Of a stretch of DNA of 64,000 nt, positions 36,364 through 44,507 are shown in pieces. The notes beneath the pieces were generated by a model that had not been told where the DNA came from, searched no databases, and was given only the letters and a program-made list of their open reading frames with translations. The first letter of the stretch is position 1. Each line of letters starts with the position of its first letter. The stretch comes from Bacteroidia bacterium (GTDB lineage Bacteria > Bacteroidota > Bacteroidia > SpSt-205). The stretch is taken from contig BPGV01000001.1 of NCBI GenBank assembly GCA_026003215.1, forward strand, positions 1,451,729-1,515,728, given 5' to 3'. The translations under genes and the position numbers were made by a program.

Positions 36364-37398
36364 ATGCGGCGGTTTCGTGCGCACTTACTCCAAGTGACCC
36401 CTTACCGAAGCGCCCGAGATGAATACACCGGCAAGGCGGCCACTTTCTTGGATGCTAATGAAAATCCTTTTGCCCCTACTTGGCAGGAGTATTACTATCG
36501 GTATCCTGACCCCTATCACCAGGCTTTGCGTAGCGCACTCAGTGCATATCTCGGTGTTCCCGCCGAAGAGATCCTGTGTGGGGCCGGCAGTGACGAGATT
36601 ATAGATTGGGTTATTCGGAGTGTGTGTGAGCCCTACCGGGAGGCTCTCCTTACCCTAACGCCTACCTATGGGGTGTATGAAACTTATGCCCACATACATG
36701 CGGTGCGCGTAAAGGCTGTGCCGCTACGCAGAGACTTTTCTTTGCCGGTAGGAGACCTTTTGGCTGCGGCGGATGAACACACACCGTTGGCTGTCTTGTG
36801 CCGCCCCAATAATCCCACAGGTACGCTGTGGCCTGCGGAGGAGGTCGAAGCTTTTATTTCGGCTTTTCCCGGCTGGGTGGTGATAGATGAAGCGTATATT
36901 GATTTTTCCAGCGAGCCGGCGGGGTGGCTTCCGCGCCGGCGAGAGGGTACTATCATTTTGCGCACCTTTTCTAAGGCGTGGGGTATGGCTGGCTGGCGAG
37001 TAGGCTATGCCATAGCTGACCCCGAGGTCGTCTCCCTTTTTTATCGGACGAAGCTCCCTTATAACCTAAGCACCCCTGCCCAAGAGGAGGCCTTGAGGGC
37101 CCTTCAGCGGGCCGAACTTGTCCAGCAAAGCCTCGCTCGCCTCCGGGCTGAACGCGCCCGCCTGACCCAAGCGCTCACTGCCCTCCCTATCGTCCAAGAA
37201 GTTTTCCCTTCCGAAGCAAACTTCCTCTTGGTGCGTTTCCGGGAGGCACAGACCGTCTATCAACGCTTGTTAGAAAGAAGTATCGTTACCCGCTACCGGG
37301 GCCACTTGCCCCTTTGCGAGGATACCCTCCGTATCACTATTGGCCTGCCCGAAGAAAATGAGAAACTCCTCCAAGCCTTATGCGCTATCTCTTCATAG
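36364..37398 (+). CDS. hisC: Histidinol-phosphate aminotransferase
   Basis: PLP aminotransferase that converts imidazole acetol phosphate to histidinol phosphate with glutamate as donor. The 344-residue protein has DANENPFAP, RPNNPTGTLW, VIDEAYIDFS and the PLP lysine in RTFSKAWGMAGWRVGY. It starts 9 bases after hisD and overlaps hisB by 19 bases. Confidence 0.95.
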   Translation: MRRFRAHLLQVTPYRSARDEYTGKAATFLDANENPFAPTWQEYYYRYPDPYHQALRSALSAYLGVPAEEILCGAGSDEIIDWVIRSVCEPYREALLTLTPTYGVYETYAHIHAVRVKAVPLRRDFSLPVGDLLAAADEHTPLAVLCRPNNPTGTLWPAEEVEAFISAFPGWVVIDEAYIDFSSEPAGWLPRRREGTIILRTFSKAWGMAGWRVGYAIADPEVVSLFYRTKLPYNLSTPAQEEALRALQRAELVQQSLARLRAERARLTQALTALPIVQEVFPSEANFLLVRFREAQTVYQRLLERSIVTRYRGHLPLCEDTLRITIGLPEENEKLLQALCAISS

Positions 37399-38522
37399 AC
37401 CGCGACGGAACCCTCATAGAAGAGCCCCCCGATACCCAGCAAATAGACAGCTATGAAAAACTACGCCTGCTGCCGGGGGTTATCTCTACCCTCAAATGGG
37501 CCCAGCAAGTGGGCGGGTACCAGCTCGTAATGATTACTAACCAAGATGGGTTGGGGACAGCGAGTTTCCCGGACGAAGCTTTTTGGGGACCCCAGCGGCT
37601 TTTATTAGATATTTTGGCGTCAGAGGGTATAACTTGGGCGGGTATTCACATAGACAGGAGCCCGGCTGCCAGTCCTTCCTTTTACCGCAAGCCTTCTCCG
37701 CTGCTGCTTTTGCCGTATGTGACCGGAGCCATAGATAAGGAACGCAGTTTTGTGATTGGGGATCGGGTAAGTGACATGGAGCTGGCTTGCCGCCTAAGGC
37801 TGCGGGGGTTGTGGCTGCCTAATCCCTTACATCCTCGGGGGCTACCTCCCGCCATAGCGCCTTTTGTAGAGGAAGTGCCTTCGTGGGCGGAAATCCGGCG
37901 GGTGTTGGAAAGTGTGCTTTTTACGACTCGGGTGCATCGCCGCACCCGGGAAACCGACGTGTGTCTAAACCTTACTTTATATGGCCGAGGTGCAACGCAG
38001 ATACACACAGGTATAGGGTTTTTAGACCACATGCTTACGCTGCTGGGGTATCATGCTGGCTGGGACCTCACGCTGGAAGCTAAGGGGGACCTGCACGTAG
38101 ATAGCCATCATACCGTAGAGGATGTAGCTATTGCCTTAGGCCAAGCCCTCCGAAATATACAAGCCGACAAGCGGGGCATCCATCGTTATGGCCAATCCGC
38201 CGAAGCTTCTACCCCTATATGGCGGGCTCTGCCCATGGATGAGTCTTTGGCGCTGGTGGCAGTAGACCTTAGCGGGCGAGGCTATGCGCACTGGGAAGTA
38301 GCGCTTTCAGAAGGGGTGGGCTCTATCGCGCCCGCCCTGTGGAAACACTTTTTTGAGACTTTAGCTCGGGAAGGGCACTTCACCCTACACCTTTGGGCCC
38401 GAGGCGCAGAAGGACACCATATGGTAGAGGCGCTCTTTAAGGGCTTAGGCCGGGCCTTGCGCGAAGCCTTCCGTCGCTCTTACGACCAACCTACAGTACC
38501 TTCTACCAAGGGGGTATTATGA
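37380..38522 (+). CDS. hisB: Bifunctional histidinol-phosphatase / imidazoleglycerol-phosphate dehydratase
   Basis: Does two pathway steps in one chain of 380 residues. The N-terminal HAD domain (about residues 1-165) has the nucleophile and acid D7 and D9 in IDRDGT. The C-terminal dehydratase domain starts near residue 185 (VHRRTRETDV) and has the manganese-binding histidine motifs TGIGFLDHML, DSHHTVEDV and EGHHMVEA. The fused form is the same as in enterobacteria and Bacteroidetes. The ATG lies inside the end of hisC. Confidence 0.96.
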   Translation: MRYLFIDRDGTLIEEPPDTQQIDSYEKLRLLPGVISTLKWAQQVGGYQLVMITNQDGLGTASFPDEAFWGPQRLLLDILASEGITWAGIHIDRSPAASPSFYRKPSPLLLLPYVTGAIDKERSFVIGDRVSDMELACRLRLRGLWLPNPLHPRGLPPAIAPFVEEVPSWAEIRRVLESVLFTTRVHRRTRETDVCLNLTLYGRGATQIHTGIGFLDHMLTLLGYHAGWDLTLEAKGDLHVDSHHTVEDVAIALGQALRNIQADKRGIHRYGQSAEASTPIWRALPMDESLALVAVDLSGRGYAHWEVALSEGVGSIAPALWKHFFETLAREGHFTLHLWARGAEGHHMVEALFKGLGRALREAFRRSYDQPTVPSTKGVL

Positions 38523-39109
38523 AAATCGGCCTTATTCGGTACTCGGGGGGGAATGTCCGTTCTCTCCGGAGCGCTATTGAGTCCTTAGGGGCGCAGGTCC
38601 TCTACTCGGATAATCCGCAGGAGCTCTCGGCGTGTGATGGGCTTATTTTTCCGGGTGTAGGTTTTGCCGGAGAGGCTGTACGTGACCTTCAAGCTGCTGG
38701 ACTGTGGGCATGGCTTCCTACGTGGGATAGGCCCTTTTTGGGGATATGCCTGGGGATGCAGCTTTTAGGGGGGTATTGTGCGGAGGGGGAGGTACCGGGA
38801 TTGGGCATTTTTGCGTATGAAGTGCTTCCTTTTGCAAAGTCCCCTCGGCGAATCCATATAGGCTGGAATATTGTCGCCTGGCGAGCTAACCATCCTCTGG
38901 CGCGAGGGCTACCTGAGCGCTTTTATGCTTACTTTGTGCATGGGTATCGGGCTTCGGTGGGGGCCGAGACCCTCGCAGAGAGCGTCTATGGGGAGCCGTT
39001 CAGTGCAGTGGTGGGAAAAGACAACTTTTTCGGCGTACAGTTTCATCCGGAGAAGAGCAGCAAGCATGGCCTGATTCTTCTGAAAAACTTTCTGGATTTA
39101 TGCAGGTGA
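38519..39109 (+). CDS. hisH: Imidazole glycerol phosphate synthase, glutaminase subunit
   Basis: Class I glutamine amidotransferase that makes ammonia for HisF. The 196-residue protein has the oxyanion/Gly-rich start, the nucleophile cysteine in LGICLGMQLL and the H-x-E pair in VQFHPEKSSKHG. ATG 38519 overlaps the hisB stop. Its obligate partner HisF is not encoded in this window, so it must lie elsewhere. Confidence 0.95.
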   Translation: MKIGLIRYSGGNVRSLRSAIESLGAQVLYSDNPQELSACDGLIFPGVGFAGEAVRDLQAAGLWAWLPTWDRPFLGICLGMQLLGGYCAEGEVPGLGIFAYEVLPFAKSPRRIHIGWNIVAWRANHPLARGLPERFYAYFVHGYRASVGAETLAESVYGEPFSAVVGKDNFFGVQFHPEKSSKHGLILLKNFLDLCR

Positions 39110-39834
39110 TACCGGCGATAGATATATGGGAGGGGCAGGTGGTTCGTTTGTGGCGGGGGGAGTTTACCCAGCGGCAAGTGATGGGGGAGGCGCCGGAAGA
39201 GGTGGGAAATCGTTTTTTAGCGTGGGGCCTCCATCGGTGGCATGTGGTGGATCTTAGCGGGGCAAAGGCGGGCCATCTCAAGCAGAAGGCCCTCTTGGCT
39301 CAGCTGCGGCAAGGCTTCTCGCAGGTGCAAATGAGTGTCGGCGGGGGCCTTCGGCGGCAGGAGGAAGTAGCGTGGGCCATAGAAAACGGCTTTGAGTGGA
39401 TAGTAATAGGGAGTGTAGCTGTGGAAGCGCCTACCGAAGTGGAAAAGTGGATGGAAAAATGGGGGCCAGAACGGTTTATTCTGGCGGCAGATGCTCGGGG
39501 CGACCGGTTGGCTATCCGGGGCTGGCAGGAGGCTACACAGTATTCTGTGGGAGCGTTTCTGCGCAGGTGGCGCGCCTATCCTATCGCCGGATTTTTATGC
39601 ACGCAGATAGAACGGGATGGTACGCTTGCTGGCCCTGACCTGGCCTGGTATCAAAAACTTCAAGCGGAGGCTGGGCCAGTGCCCCTCATCGCTTCAGGGG
39701 GCATACGCGGTCCCCAAGATATAGAAGCCCTCAAAGCCATAGGCATTCCTTATGCCGTGGTCGGCAAGGCTCTCTATGCTGACCGGGATCCTTCCCGGTG
39801 GGTGACGGCTTACCGAGGAACAAGTAAAACTTAG
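39100..39834 (+). CDS. hisA: ProFAR isomerase HisA
   Basis: TIM-barrel isomerase that opens ProFAR to PRFAR. The 244-residue protein has the catalytic aspartates in IPAIDIWEGQVVRL (first strand) and in CTQIERDGTLAGPDL, and the phosphate-binding SGGIRGPQDI and VVGKALYADR loops. The ATG overlaps hisH by 10 bases. It is the last his gene here; hisF and hisIE, which usually follow, are absent. Confidence 0.95.
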   Translation: MQVIPAIDIWEGQVVRLWRGEFTQRQVMGEAPEEVGNRFLAWGLHRWHVVDLSGAKAGHLKQKALLAQLRQGFSQVQMSVGGGLRRQEEVAWAIENGFEWIVIGSVAVEAPTEVEKWMEKWGPERFILAADARGDRLAIRGWQEATQYSVGAFLRRWRAYPIAGFLCTQIERDGTLAGPDLAWYQKLQAEAGPVPLIASGGIRGPQDIEALKAIGIPYAVVGKALYADRDPSRWVTAYRGTSKT

Positions 39835-39849
39835 TCAGCCAGTTTTTTG

Positions 39850-39857
39850 TATATTTG
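39850..39857 (+). promoter_or_regulatory. -7 box TATATTTG
   Basis: Exact consensus ending 3 bases before the ATG at 39861, within the 13-base string TTGTATATTTGGG (39847-39859) shared with the lipA promoter. Confidence 0.65.
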
Positions 39858-39860
39858 GGT

Positions 39861-40184
39861 ATGCTTACCGTGTCACCGCGAGCGGCTGAACGCATCCGGA
39901 CTCTCCAGCAGGAAGAGGGGCATCCTTTCCTGCGCATACGTATAGAAGTCAAAGCGGGGGGATGCTCGGGCCTTTCGTATGACCTGAGCTTCGCCACCGA
40001 GATAAAGGAGGGAGAGCTGGTATTCACGTCCGAGGGGATTGAGCTGGTGGTTCCTAAAAAGAGCCTCTTGTATTTGGTAGGTACCCAGCTGGACTTTTCG
40101 GAGGGGTTGGATGGGAAGGGCTTTCACTTTATCAACCCTAATGCTTCCCGCACCTGTGCTTGTGGGATGAGCTTCGCGGTGTAG
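39861..40184 (+). CDS. IscA/HesB-family iron-sulfur cluster carrier
   Basis: A-type carrier that holds and delivers Fe-S clusters to client enzymes such as LipA, NadA and NuoB, all encoded in this window. The 107-residue protein has the first cysteine in KAGGCSGLSYDL and the C-terminal pair in TCACGMSF, giving the C-x(n)-C-x-C arrangement. IscA, SufA or ErpA cannot be told apart by eye. The ATG at 39861 is preferred over a TTG at 39855 that lies in the promoter box. Confidence 0.92.
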   Translation: MLTVSPRAAERIRTLQQEEGHPFLRIRIEVKAGGCSGLSYDLSFATEIKEGELVFTSEGIELVVPKKSLLYLVGTQLDFSEGLDGKGFHFINPNASRTCACGMSFAV

Positions 40185-40215
40185 GACGTTTGGGCAGGGA
40201 GAGAAAGGGTAAAAA

Positions 40216-41115
40216 ATGTATTCTTGCTTTCGTATGGATTTAGCGCAAGGGCAGGATATAGCCCAGGGTGGAGGAAAACCAAACCTTTTACGAATAGTAC
40301 AGGAGAGTCCCGATATCCCCGAGTCGGTCAAATACTACTGGGGCTATCAGTTTGGTGTAGGGGAAAAAGTGATAGTGCCCTACCTGCAAAAGTGTGGGTA
40401 TTTTCAGGCGGGAATGGCTGTGGCTGAGGTAGGGTGTGGGGAGGCGGGGGGGCTTATGGCATTTGGCCTGGCCGGAGCCGGTCGCCTGCTCGGTACGGAT
40501 ATTGAGGGGCCCCGTTTAGCTATGGGGAGGCAAATTGCTCACAAAGGAGGAATCGCCGTAGAACTCCGTCTCCATAACATCCTTACGGACCCTATTCCTG
40601 CTGAGTGGCAGGGGCAGTTTGATATAGTGCTTCTCAGAGATGTGTTAGAGCACTTAGAAAATCCCCAGCTGGCCTTAGAAAACATAGGTCGGCTCCTTCG
40701 GCCTAAGGGGATGCTCTACATTAATTTTCCTGCCTATCCTTCTCCATATGGCGGCCATCAGCATCTTTTACGCAATGTGTGGGGGAAGCTTCCTTTTATC
40801 CACTTGCTTCCAGAGAAGTATTTTAAACCCATCGCTGAAACGGGCTCAGATTATATCCGAGAAGAGCTCCTAAAGTTGCATAGGATACGACTTTCGCTAC
40901 CCCAAATGCCTCGGATAGCCCAGCAAGCCGGGTATAAGATTGTATCGGAGCGGCATTATTTCTTACGGCCGGTGTACCGCTTCAAGTGGAAGGTTCCTTT
41001 ACCCGTAGTGCCTATTACTTTTATCGCTCGGCGTATGCCTCGCTTAGCCCAGTACTTCTGTATGGAAGCGGGGTATATCTTACAGTGGCAGAGGGGGGCG
41101 GAGGAGACGGCATAA
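40216..41115 (+). CDS. Class I SAM-dependent methyltransferase
   Basis: A 299-residue cytosolic protein with motif I VAEVGCGEAGGLM, LGTDIEGPRL at strand 2, DIVLLRDVLEHLENP (motif III) and LLRPKGMLYINFPAY, all of methyltransferase family 11/25 type. The C-terminal third is basic and may contact a lipid or glycan substrate; the substrate is unknown. ATG 40216 follows a purine-rich stretch; ATG 40234 is an alternative, 7 bases after a one-mismatch -7 box (TATTCTTG, 40219-40226). Confidence 0.85.
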   Translation: MYSCFRMDLAQGQDIAQGGGKPNLLRIVQESPDIPESVKYYWGYQFGVGEKVIVPYLQKCGYFQAGMAVAEVGCGEAGGLMAFGLAGAGRLLGTDIEGPRLAMGRQIAHKGGIAVELRLHNILTDPIPAEWQGQFDIVLLRDVLEHLENPQLALENIGRLLRPKGMLYINFPAYPSPYGGHQHLLRNVWGKLPFIHLLPEKYFKPIAETGSDYIREELLKLHRIRLSLPQMPRIAQQAGYKIVSERHYFLRPVYRFKWKVPLPVVPITFIARRMPRLAQYFCMEAGYILQWQRGAEETA

Positions 41116-41179
41116 ATACCGTAGTTGCAGTTTTTCTCCTGCCTTGAGCTATGGCATAGGTTTTGTTATTTTAGCGGGT

Positions 41180-41848
41180 ATGGAGCGGCTGCGACCCGGG
41201 TGGTTTTTAGAAGGCCTTTGGGATGCAGAATACCAACAATATCGGCTTTTAGCGTACCTTCAAGAGGTGCGGCGGGCTTTTTTAGCGCAAAAGTTATACC
41301 CCCCTTTGGGTGATTTGGTGGCCTCTTATACAGAGATGGCGAAGCTCGCTGAGGAAGTACAGACGGCCCTTAATGACCCTTCCCCGGAAATGGAAGTCTT
41401 AGGAGAGATTGTGGCCTTTTCCCTGCCTCGGTTAGAGGAAGTTTTAGTAGAGGGCACTACCTTATATGAAACTATTGCGCAAGCTTTACAGGTCCGTGTC
41501 GTTGGCGTAGTGCCGCTCTATAAGGAAGAGGGATATGTTTTCCTGCGTCGGGGCACCGAGCCTTTGGTGCGGGCGTACCGGTATGAGATACGGCGATTGT
41601 ACGATGCTCAGGGGCAGCAAGTGGCTATACGGCTTTCGTTTGTGAAGGCGTATAGTTATAATCCGTTAGGTTTGGGCTTTATTCGGGTGAGGGAGGCTCT
41701 CTTGGAGGAGGAGGATACGCTACCGGTGCCGCTTACCTTAGCGGTGGAGAGCCCATGGGAGGTGCCAGTGGATGAAACCCTCCTACCGATTATCCAGCGT
41801 ACGCTGCCTCGCTGGACGGAGGAAGCGGCTACGGGCGGTCTCGGCTAA
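41180..41848 (+). CDS. Unidentified cytosolic protein
   Basis: A 222-residue protein with no signal peptide or transmembrane helix. The N-terminal half is helical (EYQQYRLLAYLQEVRRAF) and the C-terminal half beta-rich (VRVVGVVPLYKEEGYVFLRR, then RYEIRRLYDAQGQQVAIRLS). I do not recognise a family. ATG 41180 is preferred over a TTG at 41144. Its last 66 bases overlap the flippase gene on the other strand, the longest antisense overlap in the window. Confidence 0.65.
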   Translation: MERLRPGWFLEGLWDAEYQQYRLLAYLQEVRRAFLAQKLYPPLGDLVASYTEMAKLAEEVQTALNDPSPEMEVLGEIVAFSLPRLEEVLVEGTTLYETIAQALQVRVVGVVPLYKEEGYVFLRRGTEPLVRAYRYEIRRLYDAQGQQVAIRLSFVKAYSYNPLGLGFIRVREALLEEEDTLPVPLTLAVESPWEVPVDETLLPIIQRTLPRWTEEAATGGLG

Positions 41849-43342
41849 CCCTAAAAAAGTATCTCTCAGCTGTTTTAGGAATATTCTTTTTCGGGCGTTT
41901 TTCTGGCCAGCAAGCTCGCCAGCCATAAAGAGAACAGCCAGCCCTACAAGCGCACTTCCAGAGATAGCAGGAGAAGGCCAATACATAAACACCCCAGTAC
42001 CCAACAGCCAACAAAGAGCCGCCCTTCCGAGCGTGGGTAGGCCCCAATACTTCCAGAACCTACTGGAAAGGCCAAAACGCCGAAAAAGCCAACTACTTTG
42101 CCCAAGTATGGTCCAAAGGCCTCCCACCGAGGCCCAAAAAAAGTACCCCTTTTGCACCAGAAAAACGGTCAGACTAAGCTGAACTACAGACAGCGTAAGA
42201 TTGAGAAGGAAAGTTACTTTTGTGCGTCCTTGGCTCGTAAAAAAAGTAATTAAGGGCATGGAGGGAAGAAAAAATAGCCAGGTTCCGAGGAGGCCGGCCA
42301 AGGTGCGTCTTTCCAGCAGTTCTATTTGGATGGGTAGGAGGGGATGAGCAAAACTTAGTAGAGCCGTCCCGATAAAGCCGCTGAGGAAAGCTATAGTGGT
42401 CATAAGCCATACAGCTTGGCTTAGGCGCAGCATCTGCCGCCGGGGGGAGTCCACCACCGAGCCAAAAACAGGGAAGAGGGTTTCTACCCCTTTGCTGGTA
42501 AGAGCGACAGCTTTACTGAAAATATAATGCACCGCACTATAAAACCCCATGGCGTTGAGTGAAGCCCACCGGCCAATCAGGGTACGCTCTACGAAGGTGA
42601 TAGGCAAGCCTAAGAGGTTATTAGCGGCTATCCAGAGGCTTTGCCTGAGGAGGTGGGGCAGGAGCCGGGGCTGGCCGGGCAACGGTAGCCAGCGCAAAAA
42701 GTGCCCTGTAAGGCTCCATACGGTGAAGCCGTAGCCCATATAGCCAATGAGTGTGGTTTCTAACGCCAAGCGAGGGGTTTTAGTAGGAGAGAGCGTTAGC
42801 AGGAGCAAGGGGATAAAGGCTTGCCACAGCGATTGAAGGAGGGTATTGAAGGCAGCCCACCGAAACCGTCGCAGCGCCACGGGTATCCAGCTCAAATACA
42901 TCCCCGTCTGCGTCCCCCAAAAAGCCAGGGGAACCCATACATGTACTTCGGTGAGTAGGGAGGCTTCGGCCGGGCTGAGCTTAAGCCAGCTGGCGAGGGT
43001 CTGGGGACCGAAGCTTAGCCAAGCTATGCTTAGCCCCACGGAAGCCCCCCATACCCCTAAAAGTCCTGCCCGGATAACGGGGTAGGCCTCTTGAGGCCGG
43101 CCTATGGAGTAGGCTGCGGTCAAGCGCTGGCCTACTGCTTCCCCTAAGCCGAGGTTGAAAAGGTAGCTTTGATTCACCCATAAGGCGAGGTAGGAGACTA
43201 ACCCATAGCCCGCTCGCCCTAACCAATATACCAGCAGCACGGGCCAAGCTATCGCTACCAGCCCGCCTACTACGTAGCCTAAGCTATTCCAGAAAGCCCC
43301 CCGAGCGATGTCCCTATGCTGCACGCCGCCCCGAAAATGCAT
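41783..43342 (-). CDS. Wzx/MATE-like polysaccharide flippase
   Basis: Inner-membrane protein of about 519 residues with 12-14 hydrophobic helices, typical of lipid-linked oligosaccharide flippases of the MATE/Wzx superfamily. It has a glycine-rich first helix (NSLGYVVGGLVAIAWPVLL) and charged helix pairs (FNLGLGEAVGQRL) usual in the family. It may move the products of the glycosyltransferases in this window, but that is inference. The ATG at 43342 overlaps the indoleamine dioxygenase -7 box; a GTG at 43324 is an alternative start. Confidence 0.82.
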   Translation of the reverse strand: MHFRGGVQHRDIARGAFWNSLGYVVGGLVAIAWPVLLVYWLGRAGYGLVSYLALWVNQSYLFNLGLGEAVGQRLTAAYSIGRPQEAYPVIRAGLLGVWGASVGLSIAWLSFGPQTLASWLKLSPAEASLLTEVHVWVPLAFWGTQTGMYLSWIPVALRRFRWAAFNTLLQSLWQAFIPLLLLTLSPTKTPRLALETTLIGYMGYGFTVWSLTGHFLRWLPLPGQPRLLPHLLRQSLWIAANNLLGLPITFVERTLIGRWASLNAMGFYSAVHYIFSKAVALTSKGVETLFPVFGSVVDSPRRQMLRLSQAVWLMTTIAFLSGFIGTALLSFAHPLLPIQIELLERRTLAGLLGTWLFFLPSMPLITFFTSQGRTKVTFLLNLTLSVVQLSLTVFLVQKGYFFWASVGGLWTILGQSSWLFRRFGLSSRFWKYWGLPTLGRAALCWLLGTGVFMYWPSPAISGSALVGLAVLFMAGELAGQKNARKRIFLKQLRDTFLGLAETARSRFLRPARQRTLDNR

Positions 43343-43349
43343 AAGTTTG
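43342..43349 (+). promoter_or_regulatory. -7 box TAAGTTTG of the IDO gene
   Basis: Exact consensus ending 4 bases before the ATG at 43354. Its first base is also the first base of the flippase start codon on the opposite strand. Confidence 0.65.
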
Positions 43350-43353
43350 CCCG

Positions 43354-44505
43354 ATGCGGCCGCTTCACGAGTATGATATAGATTCAAAACGGGGCTTCCT
43401 TCCAGCGGAAGACCCTGTCCAGCAGCTTCCATCAGCGCTGGCAGCATGGGACAGCTACGCGTATGACCTGCCCAAGCTGCTCGTAAGTGGGCGGGTACGG
43501 CATTTCCTCCGGCAGATGCCTCTTTTAGATCCTACGCCGTACTTACAGACAGAAGGGCAGTGGCGCCGGGCTATGCAAGCCCTCTCCTATATTGGCCATG
43601 CATGGGTTTGGGGGGAAGCTACCCCCTCAGATACCCTCCCCGAAAATATCGCTCTGCCGTGGTATACCGTGGCTACTCATCTTGGACGTCCCCCAGTCCT
43701 TTCGTACGCTTCCTATGCCTTAGATAACTGGCGCCGATTGGAAAAAGACGGCCTTATTACCTTGGATAATATCGCGCTTATACAAAACTTCTTAGGGGGG
43801 CTGGATGAAGAGTGGTTTATTCTCATCCATGTAGCTATAGAAGCGGTGGCAGCGCGGGCTATTCGGCAGCTTCCCCGACTGGTGGGCGCTGTTCAATCCC
43901 ACAATACTGCCGAAGCGGAGGCCGCCCTCTCCGAAATGGAACCTGCCCTGCAGGAAATGTACCAAATCCTTTTGCGTATGCCGGAAGCCTGCGATCCCTA
44001 CATCTATTATCACCGCGTGCGTCCTTACATCCACGGGTGGAAAAATAATCCGGCACTTCCGGCAGGGGTACGGTATGAAGGGGTGGCCGCCTATCAAGGG
44101 AAGCCCCAGCAGTTCCGAGGAGAGACGGGGGCCCAGAGTTCTATCATTCCTTCTTTGGATGCGGCTTTAGGTATTACCCATGCGGAAGACCCGTTACGCG
44201 CTTACCTCCGAGAGATGCCCGACTACATGCCGCCGGGGCATCGGCGCTTCGTCCTGGAATTGGAGAGCCTGCATATAGATAGGAGCTTCTATGCCTCCTC
44301 GCCTACGCTCAAGGAGCTGTATAACCAGTGCGTGCATTGGGTTGAGCGATTCCGTACGAAGCACTTGGAATATGCTGCCCAATATATTGCGCGGCAGCAT
44401 CAAATGAGTGCTGCTAACCCTACGGAGGTGGGGACAGGCGGCACGCCGTTTATGCCTTATTTGGCTAAGCACCGCGACGAAACCCAAGCCCATAAACTTG
44501 CATAG
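43354..44505 (+). CDS. Indoleamine 2,3-dioxygenase
   Basis: Haem enzyme that opens the indole ring of tryptophan to N-formylkynurenine. The 383-residue protein has the IDO order of motifs: LPWYTVATHLGRPPVLSYA near residue 101, PYIHGWKNNP near 224, GETGAQSSIIPSLDAALGI near 256, DYMPPGHRRF near 290, KHLEYAAQYI near 336, and GTGGTPFMPYLAKHR near 360. H337 should be the proximal haem ligand and R223 the counterpart of human R231. Compared with human IDO1, the pair F226/F227 becomes Y218/Y219 and the distal S167 seems to become H159. Two bases separate it from the downstream acyltransferase gene. Confidence 0.9.
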   Translation: MRPLHEYDIDSKRGFLPAEDPVQQLPSALAAWDSYAYDLPKLLVSGRVRHFLRQMPLLDPTPYLQTEGQWRRAMQALSYIGHAWVWGEATPSDTLPENIALPWYTVATHLGRPPVLSYASYALDNWRRLEKDGLITLDNIALIQNFLGGLDEEWFILIHVAIEAVAARAIRQLPRLVGAVQSHNTAEAEAALSEMEPALQEMYQILLRMPEACDPYIYYHRVRPYIHGWKNNPALPAGVRYEGVAAYQGKPQQFRGETGAQSSIIPSLDAALGITHAEDPLRAYLREMPDYMPPGHRRFVLELESLHIDRSFYASSPTLKELYNQCVHWVERFRTKHLEYAAQYIARQHQMSAANPTEVGTGGTPFMPYLAKHRDETQAHKLA

Positions 44506-44507
44506 CC

